Assembly: GCA_003260075.1 (NCBI GenBank)
Contig: QLIY01000615.1
Span: 35,017 to 99,016 of the forward strand
DNA from: Phallusia mammillata
Lineage: Eukaryota; Chordata; Ascidiacea; Phlebobranchia; Ascidiidae
Length of the DNA stretch: 64,000 nt
Direction of reading: 5' to 3'
Shown: positions 31,201-45,088 of the stretch, in pieces
Numbering within the stretch: the stretch's first letter is position 1
Layout of the letters: every line of letters begins with the position of its first letter
Translations under genes and position numbers: made by a program
The notes under the pieces: model-generated
What the model was told of the DNA's origin: nothing
The model's database searches: none
What the model saw: only the letters and a program-made list of their open reading frames with translations

Positions 31201-34200
31201 GTGCGAAAATGCACAATAGATTTGAATTCATAACCAACCTGTCCTTAAGAGGGTCGTAGCATTGAATACAGTCGAGGATAATTTTGCTCGATGTGCTTGC
31301 CTCTTCCGTCATACTGACGCCACCAATGACGTAGAGCTTCTCTTTGTAAGAAAGAACTCCTGGATTTCAAAAAATTACTCTATTTAATTTTTACTCAAGA
31401 TTTGTATCTAATGATATAGTGGGCCATTGTCGAAAAGGTTAATACTCAAGCCGTGTTTCTCAAAGAATATTTTTTACTTCAAACTTTAGTTGAGTCTGCT
31501 TATGGTCATGCTGAGAAAGAGTCCAAAAATAAAAGAGAAATAAACTAAAACTTAACAATTATGTAAAATATGTATGGGCTAACAGTGTCTTATCAGGGTT
31601 TTTTTCTTTAAGAAAGTGTACCGACATTACAAGATATATTTGTAAAAACGTTTGACCAAGGTGTTTTTAGCGAAACTTTTTTGTTGTGCGGGCAAAATCT
31701 AAAGGCTAAAAACAGCAACCTAACTGAAAATCATGTTTTTTTTGTCATCTGCACCAGGCATTGAAGTCGCTAGTTTCTGTTATTTGATGCAACAAAATGA
31801 ACTTACACCAGTTCACGAAATCCCCAAAGGCTACAACGCAAGGTTTTCGGACTAAAAAAAGCTTTTTTCGTGCAAGCGGTGCAAAAATTGCTGAAACCGT
31901 TTTGACAGTTTGTGGAAACTACACGACAGTTCAAAAATCCCCGCAAATCCGATAACCAAAAGCCCTAGAGGCATATTCATCGCCATATATACCTATTCTA
32001 TGCAGCGTGCACGTCACGAAAACGGCATTTCCTAAAAACTAACGCTTTATTCTCTATTATCCAACACATTGCATAGACGAATTTTAATAAGAGCTCCTAT
32101 CCTTCCCCCCCCCCTATTCTCTATTATCCAACACATTGCATAGACGAATTTTAATAAGAGCTTTGTATAAGAGATCTTAATAAGAGATCCTCTGCATCTA
32201 TTCTTAAACAAAAAACGGCGTAATTTTTCGCACACCTCCCACACAGCTATAGAGAATGGATCATGCAAATGGACAGCGGGTTCGGTTACCATTCTTTGGA
32301 CCAGTCACCACACGACGACTGGTTATTGCCTGTTTCCAGCGTTTCTGGCGAAAACTAACACCCACGACTGGACCCCCCCCCCCAAAAACTTATTGCTGTC
32401 AGGCATAATGTATAAACGAGTATTTGCTCCTTCGGTAGTTTTTATTCCCCCCCCCCCCCCCTGCCGTATACGGTGGCGGTAATTTCCACGCAAAGCTTCG
32501 GTGTCCATTGTCTTCGTGGTACCATGGGGCATAATTTCTACGCAAAATACCCACGCCTTTGCCGCACAGTTTTCTATTGAGAAGCAAAACGGCCCAGTTT
32601 GGCAATATTGAGAAGATATAAAAACTTATTGCTGTCAGGCATAATGTATAAACGAGTATTTGCTCCTCCGGTAGTTTTTATTGTAAATAATCGACGTTTC
32701 GATGTCTCAAATAAGACGCCTTCTTTAGGATAATGACATATATCGGAAGACACAGGTATTATTCTAACTGTCGTAGCTACTTTTCTCTTTTGGTAAGAAA
32801 TAAGTATGCTGTTTACAATGGAAAAAATCTACATTATTGTTGACACATTGCCCAACGAACAAGGCTGATTTAACTGAACTGAAATCTTCAGTTGTTGCAA
32901 CGATTATCTGCAGCTATGAATGATATGCACGCCTTTAACTAATTAGTTGAGTTATAAGACAAGGACACACATGTGGTGACAACGTTGTTTTCGGTAGTCT
33001 TTTGAATTGGTATGAGCTTTTTGATTGAACGTAGTGTGTTTGATCAACAAAATGCCAATTACCTACCGCTTACACAGTGGCCACGTTTTGTCTGGTGTCC
33101 TTTTTCTTTGTTTCTCAACTTTTTGATGTGCACGATTTTACCAATTCTGTACTATTTGTCAGCTTATTGTAACCCAAAAGTCAACGTTAAAAAGTGTACT
33201 TGCTACATGGTTTTAACAACCATTTATGGAAACTTACATAACGTCCATTACAGAATATATAAATAGCCATATTTCCAAACATCTCGTAGGCACTAAAATA
33301 TACATGGACATGAAAATTCGATTTGGCATGTGCTATATGCACGTTAACGATCTCGTATAACCCATAACAAACGAAGGTCGGATACACGGTACAGCAGCAG
33401 GGCATACGCCGGTTGCATAACTTACCGGGAGAATAGCACCTCTTCGGGAGCGGTTTGACTTTCTCCCACCGGTTGAAGTCAGGCTTGTATCTCTCCACAT
33501 TGTCGAGCACCCCGGGCTTCTTCCGGTTCTTCGGCGAAGCCATGAGGCCGCCTGCGCCGCGAAAAGAGCAATTAATCGCCGGGGTCGTGTGACACCGCAT
33601 CGCGCGTGGATAAAGGTAGGAAGGATGCAGTGTAACCAGATAATACGGCGACGACATTTACATGCATACGCTCAGCATCGCACGCCGCGGTCGTTTGTGA
33701 TGTCACAGTCGGTAAGGATGCGCGCCAACGGACGTTGCAATTCTGGTTAGCGGCGCTTTAACGAATAGAGCAAGAATTGCCGCGTCACCGCAAGGCATAA
33801 TTAGCAGCCTGACCGCGTTTTACGTGAGAATGCGTTTAAGTGGCGAATGTCCTAAGTAGGAATATAGGAAACAGCGTATATTCCTTATCTTTTAACCACA
33901 CCGGGAACAGGTAGTTGTTGGGAATAGCTTTTGTGACGTTAAAAGGTCTGTGCATGTGCGCATTGTAAACGGTATTTTAAGAAACGTTTTAATCCAAAAT
34001 CTTATTTTGCCATTGAATGACGAATTTCAAATTTCCAGCTTTTAATTTGTTTAATATGCATTGTGACGTAACAAACACGCGGTTCGTTTCCAATCACACA
34101 TTTTCTCGGCGAAAACAGACGTTTTTCGTTTTCAACTCAAAGACCGCGTATTCTTTTTTCACTTGAATTGCACGTTACAACATATGGGCATTTGTTCTAT

Positions 34201-37200
34201 TAAAAATAACATCAAAATTGCTTTATTTTCACTGTAATTGGCGTGGTGTACATTGAACTGGCAGTTGTCATATACTGGGTACTGTAACGACCATTAAACG
34301 GTTATTTGAGGCCAAGTGCTGAAGCCTTTCGTACAGACTATTTTCAGAAAACCATTCCCAAATTAATGAATTCTTACATAACCGGTTCATTAAGCGTTTA
34401 GTGGAACACGTTTCGACGTTGTATACATTATCCTTTTCTGCTTTACCATTTTTCTGCTTTACGAGTTGTTTAAATTTAAATCCGTTCTTGCCAGAGTTAT
34501 AAGCGGCCAAATCGTGTAGCGAGGCCGGAAACATACCCTTTAACGTTAAAACACAACATCTCAAGGGGAACTACCTAATGATCTCCATTGATAATTTGCT
34601 CCCTATGAGCTATGACGTAATTATTGCCCAAACAAAACTCAAATGATTTAGGCAGTGACATAGGAGGTTGCAGAAACGACATTTTTGCAACAATGTTTGA
34701 CGAAGCATTTTAAAAATCTTGAAATTTAAGCAGAAAAAATATTTTTTAAGAAAAAAACGTTTTCAAACGCAGTGGACCATAAAAAGCTATTACGTGACGT
34801 CACGCACCTGCTACATAGACAGCCCCGTCCACTGATGCGGAACCGTGTCGTTCTCGGGGGTGACTCATACTGGCCAGAGGACTCCACTGGTCGATGTTGG
34901 AAAAGTAGACAGACACTGAATCCACTGTCATGCCGGAGTTGCTATGACCACCAGTGATGTACACGTCGTTCTTGTGCGAACACACACTACGAGAAGCGAA
35001 AGTTATGAGTAAATTTCGCCTAAGCAAATACATTTTTGGCAGTTTATTAAAAACCAATAAACCGTTCTTTGTGAAACAAAAAAGAATTTAGAACAATGTA
35101 GGAGATTTAAACACACTCTTTAGGACATTTTACAAATACAGTCATACAATCTAATACAAAGTATCACATAATTACTGCTATGCAACTTCTAGCTCTTGGC
35201 GGCCTCGTCAAAATCACAGAGCAGGAAGTAACAGCGGTCCCAGTTTTGGAACCGCTGGTTTAGTTTACAAAAAACAAAAATATCAAGGACCTTGCATATC
35301 GCACATGAATGAAGAGACGTTTGATGGCAAGAATAGCGATTGGTAAAAGGTTTCCTTAAATCGTAGTTTTTTACATACAGAGTTTTCAGTTTTACACGTC
35401 CAAAAACATAAGGTATTAAACTGTAAACATATTTACTCGTGCAATTTGGATAATAAAAACACCGCGAATCCGATCATTTGGATGATAAAAAATGTTTAGA
35501 AATGTACATAAATATTTTTTGACCCGAATTTTCATTTCGTACACTTAAAAAAATAACGCTGAAATCTTCATATGCCTAGCAACCAACAGTAGTTACCTGT
35601 AGCTGTGCATCGATGCGTGACAAGTGGAAATATCACCGAGTGAAATCCAATCGCGTTTTAATGGATGGTAACATTCAGTGTATAGGAGACGGCGGTTGTT
35701 GCAGATTCCTCCTACCACGACAAGTACTTCGCTGATGCCTGTTGGAAAATCACAGTAAATGTTAGGGATGTGTCAAAACTGCAAATGTTCTGTTTGGTCG
35801 AACACCGAGCATCTCGCGATAATGCTCGCTGCCAGCCCATTTTCAATTCTACGCTAGGTCCCAGAAGTACGCGTTTTTTTTACCTACCAACGGATTTAAA
35901 TAAACAGTCATTTTTGTTCATGGATATCTTTTCGAACACCAGTAACGTATGTTAGTTGAGTTTTGAGTATTCTGGTTTAGCTGGACATATGTTGAGGCAA
36001 CTTTTGCTGAAAAATTTGGTAATTACCTGCTTGCAAACAACACTTATTTTTCGGACTGTCGTCTGGTTGTGGTTAAAACGTTAAAAAACAATAACATTAA
36101 CACAAAAAGCGTTTTGGAACACGAGCTACGGATTTGTTCATTAGTGAAAGCATGTCGCTCTAAACGTCTATTTGGGCCGTTGGTTTATCGCTAAACAAAA
36201 AGTGTTATGCGTTAAAAATCTTGATACAATGATGCTAATTTTGTCGCAAGTAATTTACAAAATGGTTTTGATGCATGGAAAACCACATTGAACTTACGCA
36301 TCACATACAAAACATGCGAAAGCAAAAACAAGATCCAGTGTCGTTTTTTGTCTTGAACTAAGTTTTTCGACAACTCAATTTAAATCGTTTATTATGTTAT
36401 AACAAAACATATATGTTTTCATTGATTTATAGGTAAGCATATGACGCACTAAATTGTAAATGAAAGATTCTGACGAAAACGACGCTGGCGTAACCGACGA
36501 TTATTCCGTTTACTGTATATTGTCCTAAGACCTACTGTGTCACTTTCAATTAGTAAATATAATGACAACATGCTACAAATTTCGAAAAATGTACAAGGCT
36601 TTAATGGACTTTTCGAACCCATGTCTTTTTCGTAGACTACATTAAATTTTTTGGTTGAGGATATTTTAGAGTGTGATTCAGGGCCAATTCCACAGTATAG
36701 GTTATATCCACACTTCCTTTAAAATACAATTGCATCCAACCGTCACCTATACATTACAAGTAGAAATTTGGACTTTATATTGAACAGTAGGCAAGGCTTG
36801 GCATCACATAGGCACTCAGTATAGCAAGGGCATAGGGGAGGTCATATGTGATAGGATGTCGACTCGTCACCGACCTTTGCTGCCAGGGTGCGTGCTTACC
36901 GTAGCAACGACGATCAATATTGCGCTACTTCCGTACGGAATTGAAAATCCCCTTTACGTGTGCTGGAAGTTGTACGTTACCGAAAAGTTAAGTGAGGTTG
37001 TATGATGAAGCGCTGATGGAAACTGACTAACTATAGAAACTAAAACGTGACATCAAATGACACGAATTGATTCCAGTTTGGAGGAAATGAGGAAGTATAG
37101 GCGTTTTCTTTTTTGACGCGCGAGGCATGTTTGTCAAAGTTAGCTGAATCTTAAGTTAAGTATAATAATGAAAATAAAGGGTCAAATCCCCCCCCCCTGA

Positions 37201-40200
37201 CACGAATTGATTCCAGTTTGGAGGAAATGAGGAAGTATAGGCGTTAAGAAGACGCAAATTTATTGTTCAAACGTTTCGGCAGATGCTCATGCCATCAGCA
37301 GTGATACAAAGGGGCACATCTGTTATTTTTATCATTAACCTTTCGAACAGATCTGCATGTAGTGTTACCAAGTTAGAGTGTTTTGAAACAAAAACTAATC
37401 AATACAATGACCGAACTGGCCGGCTTAAACTTATACCAAACCGCACTCGATTGCTGTAAAAGTTTTCAACGACTTTAATAAAAATCCCACAAAAATGCTG
37501 CTAGTTGCAATAAAATTTCCCCCCCCCCTTTTATCATTAACCTTTCGAACAGATCTGCATGTAGTGTTACCAAGTTCGAGGGTTTTGAAAGAAAAACTAA
37601 TCAATACATTGACCGAACTGGTCGGTTTAAACTTACAACAAACCGCACTCGATTGCTTAAAGGTTTTTGGAAGTCAACAACTTTATTTAAAATCCCACAA
37701 AAATGCTGCTAGTTGCAATAAAAATCAAATGACTTAGAATGTATGTCGCATGTTTACCAGGCGTTTGTCGTTACCCACAAAAACTTTACATAATACGACC
37801 AGCAACTGCTAAAATGTAATATTTGGGAGAAATTTTTACTAGACCCTCCAAACTGTTACGGCATGTCACAAAAACAACGCCAGCAACTGTTAGGTAAAAA
37901 ACGCTAAAAGTTCATATTTTTTTATCAAACGCTTGAATTTACCCCCTAAAGAGTTAGAGCTATGTACAAAAATTCCGCAATCATTTTTTAAGGTAAAATA
38001 CCTCACAGGTCAAATTTTATTAGATGCTTGGATTTACCCCGTTAAGGCATGCTGTTAAAAATACCGCCAATGACTGATAAAGGTAAAAAAAATATTGCAA
38101 GTTCGAATTTTAACAGACGCTTGGCACACCCTTCAAAACCGTTAGGTATGGGGTAACTCTAACTGCAACAAATACCGCCAGCATTTGTGAAAAGGCGAAA
38201 TGGGTTCGTTGCCACAGTCAACCCTAACAAAAATAGGAAACTACTGCATTAAGGGAAAACCCACCAGAAGCGGCTCGCGGTCGGGTGTGGGGAAGACGAC
38301 TCTGTTTCCATTCACTACTTCCCCCAGCGTGATATTTACAAGCTTCGGCAATGATTTCCTGGACTTCGTCGCTTCCCTGCGCAAAAACAACCGGTTGGGT
38401 GAAGATAACAGGAAAAAATATGTCCGTTTTCGCTTCATGGGATTAGGAGAAACTGATAATGATATTCATACAAAACATGTGGATTATAATTTATAGGCAA
38501 GACAGAACCGTAAGCTGGACCAGAGTTGTAAACGGGCCTGAAACTGGAGCCCAAAAACGAGCAGTTGCACAAACTGACCCGAGCGTTAAATTTGCATATT
38601 CATGATCTGCTAACATATGTAACTGGTGTTCGAAAGGGTGTCTATGAACAAAAACGAATGATTTTTCAAATGCACTAGGTGGTGGAAAAACGCCTAAAAC
38701 GTAGAAAGAGGATTTTTTGTGACGTCATAATTCACCGAGCGTGCTCGGCCGAGCACCGAGCATTAAAGTGAGATGCTCGGTGCTCAACTAAACAGAACAT
38801 TTGCAGNTGTAATGCTCGGTGCTCGGCCGAGCAGTTGCACAAACTGACCCGAGCGCTAAATTTGCATATTCATGACCTGCTAACATATGTAACTGGTGTT
38901 CGAAAGGGTGTCTATGAACAAAAACGAATGATTTTTCAAATGCACTAGGTGGTGGAAAAACGCGTACTTTATGGGCATGTACAGCTTAATAAAGAGGCCT
39001 TGTATAGAGCTAAAAGAGGCCTTGTAGAGCTAAAACGTAGAAAGGGGATTTTTTGTGACGTCATAATTCACCGAGCGTGCTCGGCCGAGCACCGAGCATT
39101 AAAGTGANAAAAAAGAAAAAAAAATACGGACAAAAACAATATGTGTCCCCTTCATAGAAGGGGACCCATAATAAACAATTACAGTGGTTTGGTTTGCATA
39201 GTATAGACTGGGTAAATATCGTTCAAACCTGACCATTCAACTGGTTCGCATTTTATTGCAATAAACTCAATAAATTGCATGGTTTGATTAGTAGATTGTG
39301 TACTTTAGAGAAGCCCTTTTTAAATGCACAAAAGTTTTACAATTCCTATGTCGTCCCCTGTACAAATAACAAAGTTGCCAGCGATGTAGAATAAAACGTA
39401 GACCCATAGTGACCTTTATAAAACATTTTCGCGGTGTAAAAAGGACTATAGATATGCAGATAAAGGGAACTTCGGGTCGTTTTTCACGTTTCCGAACGTT
39501 TGAAATTTAACACGTGTCCAATAGTGTATCCAGACCCCCCCCCCAAATAACAAAGTTGCCAGCGATGTAGAATAAAACGTAGACCCATAGTGCCCTTTAT
39601 AAAACATTTTCGCGGTGTAAAAAGGACTATAGAGATGTAGATGAGGGGAACTTTGGGTCGTTTTACACGTTTCCGAACGTTTGAAATTTAACACGTGTTC
39701 AATGGTGTCTCCAGGCCTCATACTGTCACGGCAATAACCGGTTCCTATTCGTATTTACATGAAGTATCTTCATTTTACTACAGTATCTGGCGGTGGTTTA
39801 ATATTTCGGCTGGCATAAAAGGTCGTTCAATACATTTTATCCTTTACTCGCAACGTTTTTTTGTCACCAATAAGTTTTGCAAGAAACGTGGCCCCCCCCC
39901 CACTACAGTATCTGGCGGTGGTTTAATATTTCGGCTGGCATAAAAGGTCATTCAATACATTTTATCCTTTACTCGCAACGTTTTTTTTTTGTCACCAATA
40001 TGTTTTGCAAGAAACGTGTTCTTACGATACTTTATATTAAAGTTTTTCGAAGAACAGTATAGATTCATAATACGTAATTCAAAAAGTAGTTTAACCACGT
40101 TTCTTTCAAAACATAGTGGTGACAAAAAAACGTTGCGAGTAATGAATAAAGTGTACTGAAAACGTTTATGCAATATGTTTTTCAAGAATTTTAGGGTTTT

Positions 40201-41955
40201 ACTATTTTTTTAATTGCGTAGTTTGAAGCTTCATACTAAAGATTAAAAACTAACTTTTTCAAAATAAATGTTCTATTTTGTAAAACAAAGTGTTTAAATA
40301 ACTTTTATTAATGTAACTTTATATCCCCCCCCCCACTAACTTTAAAAAAAATAAATGTACTATTTTGTGAAAATAAGATGTTCCAATAACTTTATTAATG
40401 TAACTTTATAATAACGATTGTATTTTTTCAAGTGCTTTGGCGTTAGTCATTTACTCAGTTTAACACCCCCCCCCCTTTATATTAAAGTTTTTCGAAGAAC
40501 AGTATAGATTCATAATACGTAATATATAACGTAACATAGTGGTGACAAAAAAGTTGTGAGTAATGGATAAAGTGTACTGAAAACGTTTATGCAATATGTT
40601 TTTCAAGAATTTTATGGTTTTACTATTTTTTGAATTACGTATTTTGAAGCTTCATACTAAAGATTAAAAACTAACTTTAAAAAAAATAAATGTACTATTT
40701 TGTGAAAATAAGATTTACGAGTTGTTTAAATTTAAANACAAAAGCAAAACGTGAAGGGAGCTTTTTGTTATAGCGATTATACTATGTTACAGATGTTTTA
40801 ACAATCACTGTGGTCATTATTAGTACGGCTTTGTTTTCGAAGTCTGTACATACTGTTCCACTACCACCACTGTGCATAGCTTACACATTTTTTTTGATTT
40901 TTTGGGATCTGAGTTTAGACATAACAAGGCCAGTTTTGGGGGAGAGATAAGTTACAATAATGACACACACGCATTGGCCAAGTCTAAGGTCATTTTTTAC
41001 CTGGAACATCGGATACTTTGCGACGACATCGAAGAGAAATCGAGGACTGACGAAAAAAAGTCGAACAGATCCGAGAACAGCTGCTGCATGAGACTTTCGT
41101 GATTCTTCAAACTTAAAAAACAACAAGGGATTAAAATAGTACAACGCGGATATTTAAAAATACGGACTTGGCAACGTACCAGCAGCCAATATCTATTTTT
41201 GACCTCCTATAGAGGGTAGGCATGGCAATTTTAGAGCGTGTTCGGGGGTCTGTGTGGTATATTTAAATGCATATTTTGGCACAATTTCAGGTACCCCCCC
41301 CCCCGTGTTCGGGGGTCTGTGTGGTATATTTAAATGCATATTTTGGCACAACTTCAGGTGAATAACTACCATGCGTGTAAATTTAAATGCATTTTTAAAA
41401 CATTCTTTGTTAGCCACAATGTGGCAATAGACAACAATATGTTACAATGCATAGTACACATACATGTCAACAATTACCGTTTTAATGGTTTCGTGTCTCT
41501 TAGCTACTATGTAAAAATCTTGAATAATTTTATTTAGTACATGTGATGTAATAGTCGTTTTCAAATTTTATACTTTTTAAAGGGGGAAGGTTAAACTACT
41601 GGATCACTTGGGGTCAAAAGAGCTGCAGTGCGCACAACTTTAGGCCCCGATATTTTATGCGTTATACTACCCTTTTTTGACCCAATCAGAGAAAAAAAAA
41701 CGAGCGATAGTGCAGAGAAGGTACAATAAAAAACCAATAAAAAAAGACATACAAAAAGGATATGTGTCCCATTATGTGTCGGGAACCCATTATAAGTAAA
41801 GAGTTTCCAACGTTTTCTAAGTTTGTGTTGTTTTTACAGCTAAATCTAAAAAAACATGTTTAACGAATCGCATATTATCCAGAATAGTAATCCTGTACGA
41901 CACTTACCTCCAGCCAGCGGACAGCGGCGTTAAAGACGTGTTCCTCACGTGGTAC

Positions 41956-42036
<81 letters not shown>

Positions 42037-45000
42037 TCTTGTTGCGACACTTTGGCGAAGTTGCGAACGGCGAAATGCCTCGCTTTGCGGTGGAGGCGAT
42101 CTGCATGAAAACGGACATTGCTCTTTAACGCCCACCAACGGCTAGATTTTTTTGTGATTTTCACCACAAGAGCCCCCCCCCCGAAGGAACTCGTCTTGTT
42201 GCGACACTTTGGCGAAGTTGCGAACGGCAAAATGCCTCGCTTTGCGGTGAAGGCGATCTGCATAAAAACGGACATTGCTCTTTAACGCCCACCAACGGCT
42301 AGATATATTTTTGTGATTTTGACCACAAGATGACGTTGAGTATCGGTGAGTGTACGTTGCTAAAGTTACCCAACGGGGCAAAGCAAGAAGTTTTAAATTT
42401 CTCATACTCTGTAATTAGGAATTGGCTAATAAAACTTTAAAAAAAACTTTTATTTGACATGCTTTCGTATATTTGACATGTTTGTAACACCATACTTCGA
42501 AGAAATGTTATTTTAACGTTTGTTAATCAAAATACTCTTATTTTTTGACTAAAGTTGAGTTTATATCACTTGGTGAAAAAAACATAGCGACACAATTGCA
42601 CTAAAACAAACCACAAGCAGGAAATAGCTGCGCATTGTTATGGAGCACAAAAAGTGAGGGACACAATATAAAGCTAATGGCTAGACTCGCTGCAGCTACA
42701 CCATATTATAAGGTGTAATGTGACTGGGGCTCATAAGAAAGTGAGGTACGTTCAGTGTTTTTTTAAGGTGTTTTGGGGGACCGTTTCGGTTTAAGGTGTT
42801 TTGGGGGACCGTTTCAAATTTCTCCAGCGGTTTCCCAAAATTTGGACTTATGGCTATTTTTTGCAAATATGGCTATTTTTTTTATTTAAATGAAACACTT
42901 GGGTCTTTAAAACTACTTAGCAGTCACCCAAACCAAACCTTAAAAAAAAGTCTCTTAAAACTACTTAGCGGTCACCCAAACCAAACCTTAAAAAAAAACC
43001 TTTAAAACTACTTAGCGGTCACCCAAACCAAACCTTAAAAAAAACCTGGGTACATGCATTGTACATTTGAGGTTTATTTAGGCCTTTATGTACACAGGCA
43101 ACATTTTGCCCATTAATAAGGCACTTAAAGTTTCATAGCTTTTGTGTAGCACATTTGTTTGACTTTTTTAGCCAAATGGACATTATATTTCCAACAAAAA
43201 ATGTTTTGAATGTCGCCCGATTGTGTACTTTGTTGCAAGTTTGGCAGAATTTGCACTGGACATGGATTGGAAAAGCAGTTTAATCCAGAACAAAAATTGC
43301 CTTAAATCTTGTGTATAGCGAATACATGAGCTATCACCAGACTGCAATAATAAGTTATCACTATAAACATGCCCTTGTCAGTCTGTACAATTATTCAGGT
43401 ATTTCTAGTACTTGTTTGGTACTGGTTGCTTTTAGAGCATGATAAGCTTTCAATTTTTTCAAAATATTGAAAAAAAATAAGTACTTCAAATTTCTAAAAA
43501 ATCAAATATATACCTAATCTTGAAATTGTTTGAAATATAACTCATGACAATTTAGACAAGAGAGTCTTTTGCCCAGCCGCTTTAGGCTGATATAAAAAAA
43601 AATGTAGACCATGATAGTGATGCACCTAAGTTTCGGTTGACCGAAACATTTCGGCCGAATCCGCTGTTTTCCAATGTTTCAAAAAGTTCTACTTTTTTAT
43701 TGCATGGAATTAAGGCCTTAAAATTTCATTTACGCCAATACGAAACATTAATAATTAACTTTTTGTTGTATCTATGCAATACGAGCCACGCGGGTTCGGT
43801 GCATCACTAGACCAAGAAACCAACTAACTCGTGTTGAAGTAATTGTATTGACAAAATTTGATAGATTAGTCAAGACTTGAACTCAGAACCTGTGACATAA
43901 TATATATGACAAATATGTGCTTACCAAGTGAATGTAAAGAAGCAAACTGCATGAGTCCGAGGCAATTACTCTCAGCAACTTGTCTTATGAGGAAATTCTC
44001 ACAATGGTCTTTAAGAGTGTCCATCTGGAAATAGTCAGCTGCCTCCACCACATCCTACATTTACAAAAGTTTTTCATTTAATTTTAAATCAAGTTGATGT
44101 GGAAATGCAAGCAATCTAACAATTTTACAAAGGACCATATGAACATGCATTCAATGACATATAGAATTCATAAGTTCATTACAATGATGCATAACAAAGT
44201 TTACTGTAATTAAACTAATGTTTGTTAGCTTACACCTAACATTCAAAAAAGGACTTTATACCCTCAAAAGGTATTTTTTGCCTTAGAAATGAGTCAAGTA
44301 AGCCCCCCCCCCATCTAACAATTTTACAAAGGACCATATGAACATGCATTCAATGACATACATAATTCTTAAGTTCATTACAATGATGCATAACAAAGTT
44401 TACTGCAATTAAACTAATGTTTGCTAGCTTACACCTAACATTCAAAAAAGGTCTTTATACCCTCAAAAGCTATTTTTTTGCCTTAGTCAACTGTCAAGTA
44501 GAGTAAAGTCAAGTCTTAGGATGATTACAACTAAACTTTTTCCTACACACAATATGAAACTGAATATTACTAGTTAAATATTTGTGAAATTATATATTTA
44601 GCTAGTGACCAAATAATCCAAAACGTCTAAAACAAATCTAAATACATAAGTTGCCAGCAACTGAAGATCTTGGCAAACAATGAAAACTAATGTAGGGATC
44701 AGTAGCACCTTGACAGCATGCCAAATCTGAGTGCAAAGCCATTACCAAATTGACACAAAAAATTCACTCTTCTCTCCATGGCGGGAAAAAGTGGGGAAAT
44801 GGGGATGCTCCATCCCGGGAAATCGGTCACATTTGCGGGAATTTTTTAGCTCATTGTGTAAAAGCGAACACAAAAGTCGAAAATAAGTTTTGCGGTCGAA
44901 TAGCGCAACAGCGCCAGTTTTTGTTACTGGTTACATCCGGCGATGCAACACCCCCCCCCCTGTGTAAAAGCGAACACAAAAGTCGAAAATAAGTTTTGCG

Positions 45001-45055
45001 GTGGAATAGCGCAACAGCGCCAGTTTTTATTACTGGTTACATCCGGCGATGCAAC

Positions 45056-45088
<33 letters not shown>

